64,000 nucleotides of DNA from Icerya purchasi (GCA_039619475.1 CM077116.1:103399164-103463163), one strand, 5' to 3'; shown: positions 10,850-23,094, numbered from the stretch's first letter. The notes: generated from the sequence alone by a model not told the origin. Numbers and translations are program-made.

Positions 10850-13800
10850 GTATTTAGAAACTTTTAAAGTTGCCAAAAAATTAAAACAGTTCCTCCCCTC
10901 TAGCGGCGCGAGTATTACAGTTAAAAATTTTGAACAGGGTTAAAAATATGCGCTTCGACATATATTTCTCAAGTTTGGAATATCAAGGGTTGAAAGTTTC
11001 GTTAAGGAAATAACTTATGTTTTCGTTCTTGACAAATATCGATCTTTTCATCGATCATGACCGAAAAAAAAAATATTATTTTTGAAACTTTTGAGCTTTC
11101 GGCGCTTAAGGTTCCGAATTTTAAGATGGAAACCTAGATGTTCCAAAGTAAATAAATAAACAGGTACTTACGTTTTTTTAACCTTGTTCAAAATCTTAAA
11201 CTACAATATATATATAAATTACAAGCGGGGCTACACGTCATTTTTCAGAATTTTATGAATTTTTAGTAAATTTCAAACAGTTTCGTTAAAAAAATGAAAT
11301 ACGGGTCTGTTCCCAAAAAATAGCGCTCTTTCCAATAATAATACACTTGACAAAAATTTTTTTTTTACAAAATTTTGAGCTTTCAGAGCCCCAAGCCACT
11401 AATTTTAAAGTTGGAAACTTAGATGTTCCAAACCAGAGAAATATACATGGATGCCCATATTTTCTACTTTCCTCAAAATTTTTAGCTGTAATACTCGCGT
11501 CACAAATCAATTCTCGCACTTTTTCGAACTTTCCGGCAAACTTTGAAAGTTCCATTAAGAAAATGAAATACGGTTTCTTTCCCGACAGATAGCGATCCTT
11601 CCAACGGTATATAACATGCCTTAAAAAAAAAAAAATTTTCTTCAAAATTTCGAACTTTCGGCGCCTTAAGGGTCCAATTTTAAAACTGGAAATCCAGATG
11701 TTTTAAACTAGAGCAATATAAGAGGATGCGCACGTTTTTAGCCGCGTTCAAAATTTTTAGTTGTAATATTCGTGGAGCTAGAGGAAAGGACACGTAATTT
11801 TTTTTGTTTTTTTGAACTTTTCGGAACTTTGAAAATTTCGTTAAGAAAATGAAATACGGTTCCGTTCCCGACAAATAGCGATCTTTTTAATAATATATTA
11901 TAAGCACGGGCAAAAAATATAATTTTTAAAAATTTTGAGCTTTCAGCGCCCTAAGGGTTTTATTTTACAGCTAGAAACCTGGATGTTCAAAACTAGAGAA
12001 ATATACGTAAAGTTGCATATTTTCTACCTTGTTCCAAATTTATAGCTATAACACTCGTGTCGTAAAGAGGGGGCTACAAATTAGAGCTCGCGCTTTTTGG
12101 TAATTTCCCGCAACTTTTAAAATTTTGTTAAGAAAATAAATTACGGTTTCGTTCCTGACGAGTAGCGATCTTTCTAATAATATATCACAACCCGGAGAAA
12201 AAAATATTTATTTCCAAAATTTTGAGCTTTCGGTGCCCCGAGGGTCTAATTTTAGAACTGGAAACCTGGATGTTTCGAACTAGAGAAATATACGTAGAAG
12301 CGCATATTTTTAACCGTGTGCAGAATTTTTAGCTGTAATATTTGCTTCGCTAGGGGGCTAACACGTCATTTTTCGCGCTTTTTTGAACTTTTCGGCAACT
12401 TTGAAAGTTTTGTTAAGAAAATGAAATACGTTTTCGTTCCCGATAAATAGGGATATTTCTAATGATATATCACAAACCCCAGAAAAAAAATATTTTTTTT
12501 CAAAATTTTGAATTTTTGGTGCCCCGCAGGTCTCATTCTAAAGTTGGGGAGCCGGTTGTTTTAAATCAGAAGAATATACGTAGAGTCGCGTATTTTCTAC
12601 CATGTTCCAAATTTATAGCTATAATACTCGCGTCGCAAGGAGGGGGCCGCAAATTGGAGGTCACGCTTTTTTGAACTTTACGTCAACTTTGAAAGTTTTG
12701 TGAAGAAAAATAAATACAGTTTCGTTCCCGACATATAGAGATCTTTCTAATGATATATCACAAGCCCAAGAAAAAAAATATTTTTTTCCAAAATCTTGAG
12801 CTTTAGACGCCCCGAGGGTCCAATTTTAAAGCTGGAAACTCAGATGTTCCAAACTAGAGAAATATACGTGTAAGCGCATATTTTTAACCGTGTTCAAAAT
12901 TTTTATCAGGAATATTCGCGGCGCTAGTGGGGGGCTACACGTAATTTTTCGCGCTTTTTTGAACTTTACGGCAACTTTGAATTTTTTGGTAAAGAAAATG
13001 ATGTAAGGTTTTGTTCCTGATAAATAGCGATCTTTCAAACGATATATTACATGACCGCAAAAAAAAATATTTTTTTACAAAATTTTGAGCTTTCGAAGCC
13101 CCGGAGTTTTATTTTTAAAGCTGGAGACCCGGATGTTCCAAATTACAGAAATATACGTAGAAGTATATGTTTTTAATCATGTTTAAAATTTTTAGCTATA
13201 ATACTCGCAGCGCTAGAGGACACGCAATTTTTCGAGCTTTTTTGTGCTTTACAGAAACTTTGAAAGTTTGGGTAAGAAAATAGTATTCGGTTTCGTTCCT
13301 GACTAATAGAGATCTTTCTAATGATATATCACAAGCCTGAAAAGAAAAATATTTTTTTTCAAAATCTTGAGCTTTCGACGCCCCGAGGGTCCGATTTTAA
13401 AGCTGGAAATTCGAATGTTCCGAACTAGAGAAATATACGTGGAAGCGCATATTTTTAACCGTTTTCAAAATTTTTATCGGTAATATTCGCGGCGCTAGGG
13501 GGGGGGGGGGGACACGTCATTTTTTGCGCTTTTTTGAACTTTACGGCAACTTTGAAAGTTTCGTTAAGGAAATTAAATACGGTTTCGTTCCCGACAAATA
13601 GCAATCTTTCCATCGATATATCGCATGCCTGTAAAAAAAAATATTTTTTTACAAAATTTCGAGCTTTCGTCGCCCCTGGGGTTCAGTTTTAAAGTTGGAA
13701 ATCCGGATGTTTCAAACTAGAGAAATATACGGGGATGCGTGTATTTTTAGCTGCGTTCAAAATTTTTAACTACAATATTCGCGGCGCTAGGTGGGGGGGA

Positions 13801-13850
13801 CACGTCATTTTTTGCGGTTTTTTGAACTTTTGGGCAACTTTACATAACTT
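10850..13850 (+). repeat. Tandem array of about ten 285-bp units
   Basis: Landmarks such as AAATACGGTTTCGTTCC recur near 11294, 11566, 11848, 12134, 12421, 12708, 12998, 13284 and 13572, giving a period of about 272-290 bp. Each unit carries a GATATATCAC segment, an A-run with AATATTTTTTT, GAGCTTTCGGCGCC, GATGTTCCAAACTAGAG, and a G-run beside CACGTCATTTTT. The first 130 bp (10850-10983) are in the opposite orientation to the rest. Units are diverged, so the array is not recent. No protein is encoded. Confidence 0.85.
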
Positions 13851-14201
13851 TTGTAACCTAATTTTTTTATTTTATGAAAGTACTCCTGCATTGTAGTTTA
13901 TGTTTTGAATTTCAGCGTTATAAGTTTATCTAGTGACGAGTTATGATTTTTTAAGTTTTTTTTGAGGTCGTTTTATGTACCATATTATATATTCTTGACG
14001 GTTTTTTGGATTTTTTGGCGCCCAGGGTAATCGGTCATCTTCAAGTTATAGATCGTTTTAAAGAGAATTTTAATTGTAATTTATGTTCCAAATTTGAATT
14101 TTATAAATCAAGCCGTTCGTGAATTATTGATTTTTATTTGATATTTTTGTCATTTGTGTACCATCTTATAAGGATTCCGTACATTATATGTATACGGAAT
14201 C

Positions 14202-14740
14202 TTAAAAACGATAAATTATTCGGTTTCCCGGCCTATAATACAATAAATAATAAATCCGCTGCAGTCTGCATCTCAAACAACATTAACTTTCAATTAATGT
14301 TAAATGACCAATCTCATAACATCCTGGCTTTTTCTCTTTCTAGCCTACTAATTATAAACGTGTACCTCTCCCCTAATAAAACAGCGGAACCATATTTAAA
14401 CGCGATACACAACGTAATAACAGAATTTTCATTCCAAAAAATTCTATTAACGGGGAATTTTAATATTCGGTCAAAACTCTGGGACACAAAAAATTCCGTC
14501 AGGAAAACCAAGTTATCACTCTCATTACTGGCTAAACACGATCTTATTGTGGTCAATGATAAAAATAAACACACCTTTAGGAATGCTAATGGACAAAGCG
14601 TAATAGACCTGGTCATAGTTTCCCAAAGTACTTGTCAAAATATGGATTACATTGAAGTCTCAACCAATGAATCTCTTTATCCGATCACGTTTTTGTCACA
14701 TTTAATTATACGGCTAAAACCAAAAAACAATTCCTAATCG
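14202..14740 (+). pseudogene. LINE A ORF2, endonuclease domain
   Basis: Continues the apurinic-endonuclease-like domain interrupted at 9482. Visible motifs are NDKLFGFPAYNT, IINVYLSPNK, KILLTGNFNIRSKLWD (the GDFN motif with Asp to Asn), SVIDLVIVSQ and YPITFLSHLIIRL (the SDH-like motif with Asp replaced by Leu). Two catalytic positions are therefore altered, so the nuclease would be inactive. A frameshift follows near 14737. Confidence 0.8.
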
Positions 14741-16330
14741 AGGCAGTAAATCATAATGAACTACTAAACAACTATTCCAAAGACTACCAATGACTATGTG
14801 AAAGTTGTGATACAGTTGACACTTCAGAAGCATGTAACAGTTGGATAATATTTTTTTCAAACTACATAAATGAACAAATTAAAAATAACAGCACTTTTAA
14901 AACAGTTAAGAAAATAAATTACTGGTGTAATGAAGACATAGGATATTATAGCTTTCTTATTAGAAAGCATCGAAGTCTCTATCAGAAAACAAAAGAACCC
15001 GCATTAAGAAAAAACAAAAAAGAAAGCTACCGCGGTTACAGAAGAATACTAAAAAATAAAATAAATAAAGCCAAATTAGATTCTCGGAAATCCTTTTCTA
15101 ACGAAAATATAAAATCATGGGGTCTAAGCTACGAAGTTGCATTTCAAAAATTAATCAAAACAAACAAAATACCAATATTAGCAAAACAAGACGGCACCCT
15201 TCAAAAAAACATTAAAGATAATCTTAATTACTGTCTAACATTCCTATTCCTAGACGACAGATTTGATGCAGCTGTAGCGAATCACAATTAGAAATCAAAA
15301 CCCACGTATTCCCACCACCTTATGTCTTACAAACTAATAAAAGGCAAACGCTGGACAAAAACCAATTAAGCCATATAATTAAAAATAACAAAGCCGCGGG
15401 GCTTGACACTATTACAAACAAACTAGTCAAAATCTTGTACAACCACTACCCGACCTTAATAGAAAAAATGTACACAAAAACCCTCGCATTGGCGTGTTTC
15501 CCACAGACATGGAGAGAAGCTAATGTAGTTCTTCTACAGAACCCAACAAGTACTCCTACGATGTTAAATCCTATCGACCAATCTGTCTACTTAATACCTT
15601 CAGTAAAATATATGAAAAAATACTAAAAAATAAAATTAATTATTACCTAAATGAAAAACAATTTCTAGACCATAGACAATTCGGTTTTAGAAGTGGACTC
15701 TTCACAGAACACGCAGTGAATTACACACTCTATAAAATAAAAGAAGGTTTAAAAGATGGAAATCATGTATTAACTATAGCAGTAGATATCAAGGGTGCTT
15801 TTGACAACTGTTGGTATCCGGCACTGTTTGGGGAATTAAATGAACTGTTAGCTGAAGACAACACTTTACTCTCGATACTAAAACAATACACAGAAAATAA
15901 GCGCGTATCCTTGCAGGTCTGTAACACAACAGTCCAAAAAACTACCAATATGGGATGCCCACAAGGAAGTGTCTTAGGACCATTATTGTGGAATATTTAC
16001 TTTAACAAAGCTCTAAAAGGAAATTATAAAAGCACAGTAGATCTATGCGCTTACGCGGACAATCTGTTTTTTATTATAACAGAACGCAGTAAAAGGGAAT
16101 TAGAAATCACAGTAAATGACACTCTTAACAAATTCGACAAGTGGTTAACTAAAACTAAATTACAACTATCTATAGAAAAATGTTTGGCTTGCTTCTTCAC
16201 GAAGTCCTTAAAAATAAATAGAAAAAATATTAACGTAACTTACAAGGAAACTAAATTGTAGGTTGTAGAATATTTCAAATATCTAGCTGTTGTAATTGAC
16301 AATAAACTCAATTTTCGGTATCACCTTGAC
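14741..16330 (+). pseudogene. LINE A ORF2, linker and reverse transcriptase
   Basis: The linker (14741-15300) is readable with stops (YRGYRRILKNKINKAKLDS, KSWGLSYEVAFQKL). RT follows in shifting frames: KSYRPICLLNTFSKIYEK, DHRQFGFRSGLFTEHAVNY, TIAVDIKGAFDNCWYPAL, NMGCPQGSVLGPLLWNIY, and CAYADNLFFI where the second Asp of the YADD box is Asn. The long intact part is 15716-16258 (181 codons). These signatures are R1-clade. The same region is found in the remnant at 25395-27600. Confidence 0.85.
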
Positions 16331-17155
16331 TAACTTCCAAACTAAATATTAAGTACTGCCAATTTTTAAGAGTTTGCCAAAACACATGGGTTTTAACTTT
16401 AAATATAGAATGATGATTTATAAAGCACTAGTCGAAAATACCTTAAGCTATTGTAGTTCCGTTATCACCAAGCGAGTACAATCTAAAACTTCTAATAAAC
16501 AATTACTATACAAAGGAAATTTTTAATAAATGCATGTAGAGCATACAGAACATTAGACTCAGCTGTAGCAGCTATAACGGGAGTTCTCTCAATTGACCTG
16601 CTGATTCTATGCAGAACAGTCATCTTTGTATTAAAAAAAAACGAAGAACCTTTCAATACTTAGACAATCATGCGCGACAAGAAGCAGACTCAGTAACGAC
16701 TAACTCCGTAACTAATCTAATAACGAGGCAAACAAAAAAATGGTTAAAACGCACAAAATCAGAAGTGAAAAATCACTATTACTGTTTATGGCAAACTCTT
16801 TGCAACCAGAATACAACCGGGCGCCACACTTACATATAAATCAGTACCAAATGTACATGAAAACCGAAATCTAGAAATAATTCCTGATTTTTACACAACT
16901 CAATTACTAACAAATCACGGGACACTTGCCGACTATCTCTACAAAATGAAACTGTGTGAAAATAATAAATGTGACTGCAGCGACAATTCTGTCGAAACTG
17001 CTTATCATCACATTCTACATGAATGTAACAGATACGCGCAATTGCGTGGCTTTGACAAAAATATAAATTTGACAGACAAAATTACTGCCTTAAAAATCCA
17101 AATTTTCGCATTCAAAGCACTGCATGAGGAATTCGCAGGTTGGCTAAGGAAATGA
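16331..17155 (+). pseudogene. LINE A ORF2, C-terminal region with zinc motif
   Basis: Degraded sequence after RT. The last open part (16946-17155) contains CDCSDNSVETAYHHILHEC, the C-x-C...H-x3-C type zinc motif at the end of R1-type ORF2 proteins, then a stop at 17153. Frameshifts and stops separate it from RT. Confidence 0.75.
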
Positions 17156-17852
17156 TCTGAATGTATCTATCAATGTATCAAAGTTGTATTTTGAAAGTTT
17201 TTAGTTTTTAACATTTCTACGTACATATGATAATATTATAAAGTATGTTAGGTAAAATTTACACTTTTATACAACGTAACTCATTTATAATTTATACAGT
17301 TTTGATTATCACACAACTTATTAAATATTACTATGATTTTGCTTATTTTGGTTCATAAAATTTTAAATTACTGCTCATTATTATATTTGTTTAACGTATT
17401 TGATCTTCAAACCGTACTGTTCTAAATTTAATGGTCTATTGCTATATTCTTTATTAAATATCATATAATTTGATTTAGTTTCGTTAATCTCAAGGTTAAA
17501 TTTGTTAAGCCATTTCTCAAATTTTATGTTAACTTACTTTATCTTATTATCCTTTTTTTTTTTTTAACTATGATGTAATTAGTAGGTAAGCTGGCTCATA
17601 TATGTCTGTATCTGAATATGTAGGTGTAGGTGCATATGAGCAAGTATATATATATAACATTATTCATATTTTACTAAACTTTCAAATTTCTGTTTATGAT
17701 TAAATAAATAAAATTTGTAAGGGTGGTACTTGGCTGAGATTAAGCTTAATCGGCGGTGCTCGGCTAATCTACCAACCATCCAATAATTTGTAAAAAAAAA
17801 AAAGAAAAGAAATACTTTGTACAATAAAACACATTAATCAAAAAAAAAAAAA
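17156..17852 (+). other. LINE A 3' UTR and A-tail
   Basis: AT-rich, non-coding. It ends with AATAAAACACATTAATC followed by an A-run to 17855. A second internal A-run lies at 17792-17803. Confidence 0.7.
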
Positions 17853-18417
17853 AAAGTCTTAAACCTTCCTAAAGCCCTCTGACCTACGAGATGGGTAGGT
17901 GATCCTGCCGTACTAATAATGTACAAATCTCTCATACGTTCTAGATTGGATTATTGCAGTTTCTCTTATATGGCAACTCTTCCAAATCCGTTCTCTAGAA
18001 ATTAGATCGCCTCCAAAACAGTTGCCTTCGGCTTTCTTTGAGGTTATCTCCTATTCCAGCCATTCTATCTGAATCCAACAGTTCATCCGAAGATCTTATT
18101 TGGGTTATCGCTTTCTCATCAAACATTTTTCCACTTCCTCGTCAAATATCAGTGCCTCTTACTCTTTTATCCTTTGTCACTGGCGTTTTTTTTCTAATAG
18201 AATTCCTATACTATCTCATATATCTATTCGCCTTTCTAAATTTTCCCCTTTTGTTATTTCCCATCATAAGCTTCCACTCTTTTCTTACGTCTATTCCAAA
18301 TTGTTAAAGCTACCAAATATCATCTTCATGCCATGCTTCCTTAAATCCTCTCCCTCTCATATCGTCAGTGTGGAATTTAATAATACAATAAATTCTCTAT
18401 TCCGCGATTACTCTTTA
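17853..18417 (+). pseudogene. LINE copy C resumes: thumb / connection region
   Basis: Starts in the target duplication and continues the LINE C frame: LKVLNLPKAL, then PTRWVGDPAVLIMYKSLIRSRLDYCSFSYM, which aligns with LLKALSPTKWEGDPFLLIFLYNSIIRSKFDY of copy H. A stop (TGA near 17880) and frameshifts near 18000-18100 show decay. Confidence 0.8.
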
Positions 18418-19261
18418 ATTTTTACTGACGGATCAAAGAGCCCGAGCGGAGTTGGGGCGTCATTCTTCTACCCTCAGTTCAGTCATTCTCAGTCCTTTAG
18501 ACTTCCGTCCTTTTGTTCTATCTTTACTACAGAATCTGTTGCCATCTTACAAGTCATTATTTATATTTCCTCTTCTTCAAGTCCTTCCAAATTCCTTATT
18601 GTTTCTGACTCTTTAAGTGTACTTCTAACGCTATCTCCAGCTTCCCTTTCGCTCTATCATCTTTTCTATTCGGTCTCTTCTTCATGATCTATCCTTTTCG
18701 ACGTCTACCAAAATGAGCTTTCTTTGGATTCCCGGACATTTAGGCATTGATGGGAATGTAGCCGTCGAACTCCTTGCTAAAGCTGCAGCTCTCAATGGAA
18801 ATTTTATTAGTAGGATTCCAGCACGCAATATTCTTCTTCCAACTAAATCCTGCCATCTTAGGCACTCTGTTTATGTTTCTCTTTTCCCTAATCCTAATTC
18901 CTTTCATCTCTTGATGAACCCTGTTCCTTCTTCTCGTCCTTGGTTCTATGATTTCCCCAGTTTGCGTCGGTCCATAATTACTGAACTATCTCGCCTCCGT
19001 TTCTCGCATAGTCTCCTTCCTTCTTCTCTAAATCGCTTTTCCTTGGCTGCATCTCCTTTTTGTTCGTTGGATCCTGAAGGTTCCCAGTATGTTTGTGATG
19101 CGAATCACGTGTTCTTCGAGTGTTCCGGTTTATCTCGCGAGCGTGAGTTACTTTATTCTCAACTTTTAAGGTTTGGTCTTCCAGCTCCTTTCAACGCCTC
19201 CAATGTTCTTTCTCGGCCTATTCTCGTAGTTGTTTCCTTGATTTCATTGTCGATGAAATAA
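18418..19261 (+). pseudogene. LINE copy C RNase H and C-terminal domain
   Basis: The RNase H domain begins with IFTDGSKSPSGVGASFF, continues SFCSIFTTESVAILQVI and IVSDSLSVLLTL, is frameshifted near 18687, and resumes at 18713 with SFLWIPGHLGIDGNVAVELLAKAAAL. The C-terminal part carries FPNPNSFHLLMNPVPSSRPWFYDFPSLRRS and VCDANHVFFECSGLSRERELLY, the conserved tail of this family, and stops at 19259. The catalytic Asp, Glu and Asp of RNase H are visible. Confidence 0.8.
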
Positions 19262-19350
19262 AAATATAGTTTTTATTTTGTTTCATGCATCTCTTCCATT
19301 TTTCTGGGCTAATGCTTTCTGGTAGCACACCCAAGGGGGGATGATAAAAA
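19262..19350 (+). other. LINE copy C 3' UTR and short A-tail
   Basis: Includes CTGGGCTAATGCTTTCTGGTAGCACACCC, matching the CTGGG.AA.G.....GTTGAC tail seen in the other copies, then an A-run near 19344-19353. No target duplication is recoverable because the 5' end is truncated. Confidence 0.6.
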
Positions 19351-20879
19351 AAATAAGGCTTTTTATATACTGATTGATAAGGCGGGTGGTGTTTATACAG
19401 CGCTGGACTTCGAATGGAATAACTCGTAAATATTCATTATCGGAGTCGTCGTTTCGTATATATTTACATTAAACATTTTTAGCGGTATTTTTTCACTTCC
19501 GATTTTCGTATAAATGTTTTTGTTGTTTTTTGAAAAGAAAAAAAAACTTTCAACAGCGGAATCAAATGGCAAAAAAAAATGCTACGTTTAGTCTTTTATA
19601 CCTGCCTACGGTTAAGAACCGTGAAACCCAACTCAGAATGAAGACTTCAGTTTAAAATTCGACAATAATGACGTGTTGTTGCCAACACGAAATCATTCGT
19701 AAGTAAGCGAAATCTTAAATTTTGGCGAAAGGAGAAGTTACTTCTACACTAAGCTCTTACATTTTAAACTGCCTACTTCTTTTTGTGCATACTTCCCTTT
19801 TCTCTCACCAGATGTTGTTCCAGCTTTAGCAGAGTTCATTTTTCCTATTTCTCCAATATATTAAAATTTAATCCTTTTGTTCCTAATTCTTGGGATGGGT
19901 TTGGCGTTCATAGAAAAGCGAAAAAAAAAGCAATTTCTGTTTATTCGCTTTGTTACGTTAACAATTATTGCTGAATTTTTTGAATTTTGGTCGAATTTAT
20001 TTAAATTTCAAAATTAGTAAATTTAATTCTAATTGAAAAAGTGGAACGCCATAAAATTGTGATAAAAAGAAATAGGATATTTTGAAATTCGACCTTGATA
20101 TTAGTTTATTTTTCTATGAAAACTGATACATCGCAGATGCTGGAAAATGGCACACACAAATAATCTCGCTCGCGTTTTTTTCCTCAAAAATGCAGCAGTT
20201 AACACGTTTGGTAAACTATGCGTAAATAAAATACCATGTCGAGGCGATATAAAAAAATCTGTTTTCAGTTTTTATTTATTTGTTTTTCACTTCCAAGAAT
20301 GCTTGAAATGCTGAAATATATTTCGTTGTTTCAAATAGCTGTTCTAAAATGTTTGACTTGGTACTCATTTGAAAAAATCTTAACACTTTTGTGGTACTTC
20401 ATTCACGATCTGGTCAGCGTTTAGTGTTCTTTTTTGTGTTGGTTTTTATTTTGCAAAAAATTGTTTTGATTATTTATATTTCTTGAGAAAGTAATAGGTA
20501 AACTAAAATATTTACGATATTTTATATTATTTTCGTGTATTATATTTGAGAAAATTGCTATTTTTAATTGAATATTTTTTGAATAATTTTAATCTTCAGT
20601 ACGTTGCATATGGTCCGATGAGTAACCAAAAGCGTCGTTTTTTGTTTTGTTTCTTTTTCTTTTTAAATATTAATAAATAAATAATCTTTAGTATGCAATT
20701 CAATTTTAGAAGCGATTTAAAAGTAAATAATTGCGTCTCACAATTTTATAATTATTTTAGTTACGTGTTCCATTTCACTTTTTCTAATTAATTTTATAGA
20801 TTTTAAACTTTTGTTAGAATTTAGTGGATCGGAAAAATTTATGGGTTTTTAAATTTTACTAATTTCATTATTACGAATG

Positions 20880-20934
<55 letters not shown>

Positions 20935-21179
20935 TATGTAGATATATACTAGAGGCCGGTCTCGCTGGCCGCTCCGCGGCCCATTCTTTCGGACTTTAAA
21001 TTGTATTACTTTGTAAATTTTCATAAAGACTACAGCGTTCACGTATACTTATTTTTTTTTTTACAAAAAGAAGTGCATCAATACATCAATTAAAAAAGTG
21101 AAATTTAGATTAAAATATCCGATAACTGAAACCGCTAGCATGGTAATATATGTGAGAGGAATATATTAACTTTTAATTC
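19351..21179. other. AT-rich intergenic DNA
   Basis: No gene supported. The short open frames are AT-rich and have no motif. It contains the TA microsatellite at 20884-20932. Confidence 0.5.
20884..20932. repeat. (TA)n microsatellite
   Basis: About 24 uninterrupted TA dinucleotides. Confidence 0.95.
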
Positions 21180-21720
21180 TTTTTGAAGACCTCAGTATGC
21201 AGGTTAAAAAGAAAATCGATCTCGTAACTCACATAGAACCGGCTGTGAAATTTTTTAAAAATTTTTTGCTTAAAACTTGATTTTCACATTTTTTAAAATT
21301 TAGGCCCTTTGATTTAAAAATTTTTGGGACCTCATATTTTTTCTATATTAAAGCGATTGAAATATATTATTTTAAAGAAACAGAGTGATCCTCCAGCTAC
21401 AATGGAGAGGACTGCGGACTTTTTTTTAGTTTCCAGTGTTACCACTTTAAAATTATATTTTTCTAAATTTTGGTCCTGCAGGATAAAAAGAAAATCAATA
21501 CCGTAACTCATATAAATCCGGCTAAGGAATTTTTTGAAATTTTTTTCATAAAACTCGATTTTCACATTTTTCAAAATTTGGGCCCTTTAATTTTAAAATT
21601 TTAAGGGTTTTATAAATTTCTTATAATCTGACGAAGAAAATACGTCAATTGAAAAACAAATCAACTCTCCGGCTACTATAGAGCGGGCTGTACGATTTTT
21701 TTTCTTGCAGCTTTATAAGA
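21180..21720 (+). repeat. Tandem dimer of an about 277-bp unit
   Basis: AAAAAGAAAATCGATCTCGTAACTCA at about 21206 recurs as AAAAAGAAAATCAATACCGTAACTCA at about 21483. The pair CTCCAGCTACAATGGAGAGG (21391) and CTCCGGCTACTATAGAGCGG (21667) has the same spacing. It looks like two units of a satellite distinct from the 285-bp family. Confidence 0.75.
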
Positions 21721-22735
21721 TACAATTTTAATGTAGTGCATTTGTGCATCCTGTTTGCTAATTATTCCCAAGGCACTACATCTCTCTCCAATGACGTGAA
21801 AGCTGTACGGGTGCGATTTTGATTTCTCACGTTTTTAACTGTTTGCAACTGCTGCGCATTTTAATGAAATTAATATTATTATTATTATTATTATTACATT
21901 AGAAGGTACAGACGCCGCCGGCTGCTCAAACGGGACATACGTGCCCAGGCAACGGAAAGGATAATAAATTGAATTTAGGAGGTTAAGGGAATGAAAGAAT
22001 TGTGTAACCATATGGTTTCGGGTTAAAATTTTCGCGCGAATTCAAATTTCTATTAGCAAGACCGTTAAATTAAATTATATCGAAAAATAACAATTTTCAC
22101 GTAAACCTTTTTGAAAATACCTTTTTTTGCGGAAAAAGTCATATTTTTAAAAAAATATACATAAATGGTAATGAAATCTATGGAAAAATAATATAGTTAA
22201 ATACTTATATTATTAAAAGGAAAAGGAAAAGTTCATTTGAGAAATTATATTTTAGCTATTTTTAACGGGTGTTTGACAATGGGTAGTTTGGAACAGGTAA
22301 AAGAATCATTTTAATCGCAAGTAAATGCATTTATTTGGTACCAGTTTGTGCAAAATTTGTCAATTAGACGTAGAAACGGAAAAGTGGTAATTATTGAATA
22401 TTGCTAACACAATCCAGACACAAACTGGAAGACCACCGCTGTTCGTCACAAATGTGACGATTCAGGAGGGGCATTTCATTCACGCGCGTACTATTGCCTC
22501 CTGTCCAGTGCGTAGCACGTACTTGGTTCGCGTTTCCTCTCGTACAATTTTCAAATTACAAAGAAGTTCCTAAGTCTGCTTCCAAGAATATTTTAATTTT
22601 TTTCTTCTCAATTCTGTTCGTAGACTTTGTGACTCCAAGCATCGGCGCAATTTTGGCTTTTTACTAAGCTAAACGCTAATTAAATGTAACTAAATTCACA
22701 CCCGTTTGTTAATACTTATATATATATGTATATAT
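21721..22735. other. AT-rich intergenic DNA
   Basis: No gene supported. A short (ATT)n run lies at 21873-21895. A GC-richer patch at 22430-22540 has no coding support. Confidence 0.5.
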
Positions 22736-23037
22736 CAAGGCCGTGTCCACGTGGTGGGTTTTGGGGGTTAACCCCCCCCCCATGAGAACTGAAATAATTT
22801 TTGTACTTCATTAATATTTTATCCGAAATTTTTTATTACTAGTATAATCAATAACATACGTAATTTTTATTAATGTTTATACAGTAATTAATTAATTTAA
22901 ATTATTAATATATAAATCAAAATGCTGGAAATTATTAATAGCATGAATATTAGTGAAAAATGTATTGTTATTTATAAAATAAATATGTGAAGAAAAATTT
23001 CAAGTCCCCCCCCCCCTCTCAAATTCTGGGCACGGGC

Positions 23038-23040
<3 letters not shown>
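22736..23040. mobile_element. About 305-bp MITE with G-runs, copy 1
   Basis: The ends are imperfect inverted repeats: CAAGGCCGTGTCCA at the left and, reading inwards from the right, CAGGCCCGTGCCCA (11 of 14). Each is followed by a run of G or C. The flanks are TA repeats, so a target duplication cannot be read unambiguously. About 190 bp of it, from the right end, is found inverted at 29144. The termini resemble hAT-type MITEs. Confidence 0.65.

Positions 23041-23086
<46 letters not shown>
23039..23086. repeat. (TA)n microsatellite
   Basis: About 23 TA dinucleotides directly next to the MITE end. Confidence 0.95.
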
Positions 23087-23093
<7 letters not shown>

Positions 23094-23094
23094 A

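Larger units (their letters stand above)
9483..14201. mobile_element. Arm-repeat element, copy 2 (inside LINE A ORF2)
   Basis: Starts with the same terminus as copy 1 (ACAAGTTCAGTCAAGCATGA, 9483) and ends with the family hairpin AAGGATTCCGTAC...GTATACGGAATC (14170-14201). Unlike copy 1 it is one-armed: terminus, unrelated filler with a LINE fragment (9570-10850), repeat array (10850-13850), conserved block (13850-14165), hairpin. The flanks share TTAAA, and LINE A endonuclease coding resumes at once. A 5' GGATTCCGTA box mirrored in a 3' hairpin, with internal tandem repeats, resembles non-autonomous Helentron (HINE/DINE-like) design; a foldback origin is the alternative. Confidence 0.7.
5069..17852 (+). 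mobile_element. R1-like LINE copy A, full-length but split twice
   Basis: Bounded by the direct repeat AAAGTCTTAAACCT (5055-5068 and 17853-17866) and ending in an A-run (17840-17855), as expected for target-primed reverse transcription. The order is 5' UTR, ORF1 (coiled coil then CCHC knuckle), ORF2 (endonuclease, RT, C-terminal zinc motif), 3' UTR. Subtracting LINE B (about 3.1 kb) and the arm-repeat element (4.7 kb) leaves about 5.0 kb, normal for the R1 clade. The RT signatures GCPQGSVLGPLLWN and DIKGAFDN are R1-like. R1 elements classically target 28S rDNA, but this copy sits in another LINE. Several frameshifts and stops make it inactive. Confidence 0.85.

Noticed and set aside
11286..13038. 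Open frames of 60-119 codons in the repeat array on both strands
   Set aside because: They recur with the 285-bp unit and change frame between units, so they are artefacts of satellite sequence.
10850..13850. CRISPR array, because of regular spacing
   Set aside because: The units are whole diverged 285-bp tandem repeats with no repeat/spacer alternation, in eukaryotic DNA.
20839..21042. Open frame with (IY)n repeat
   Set aside because: Translation of the TA microsatellite.
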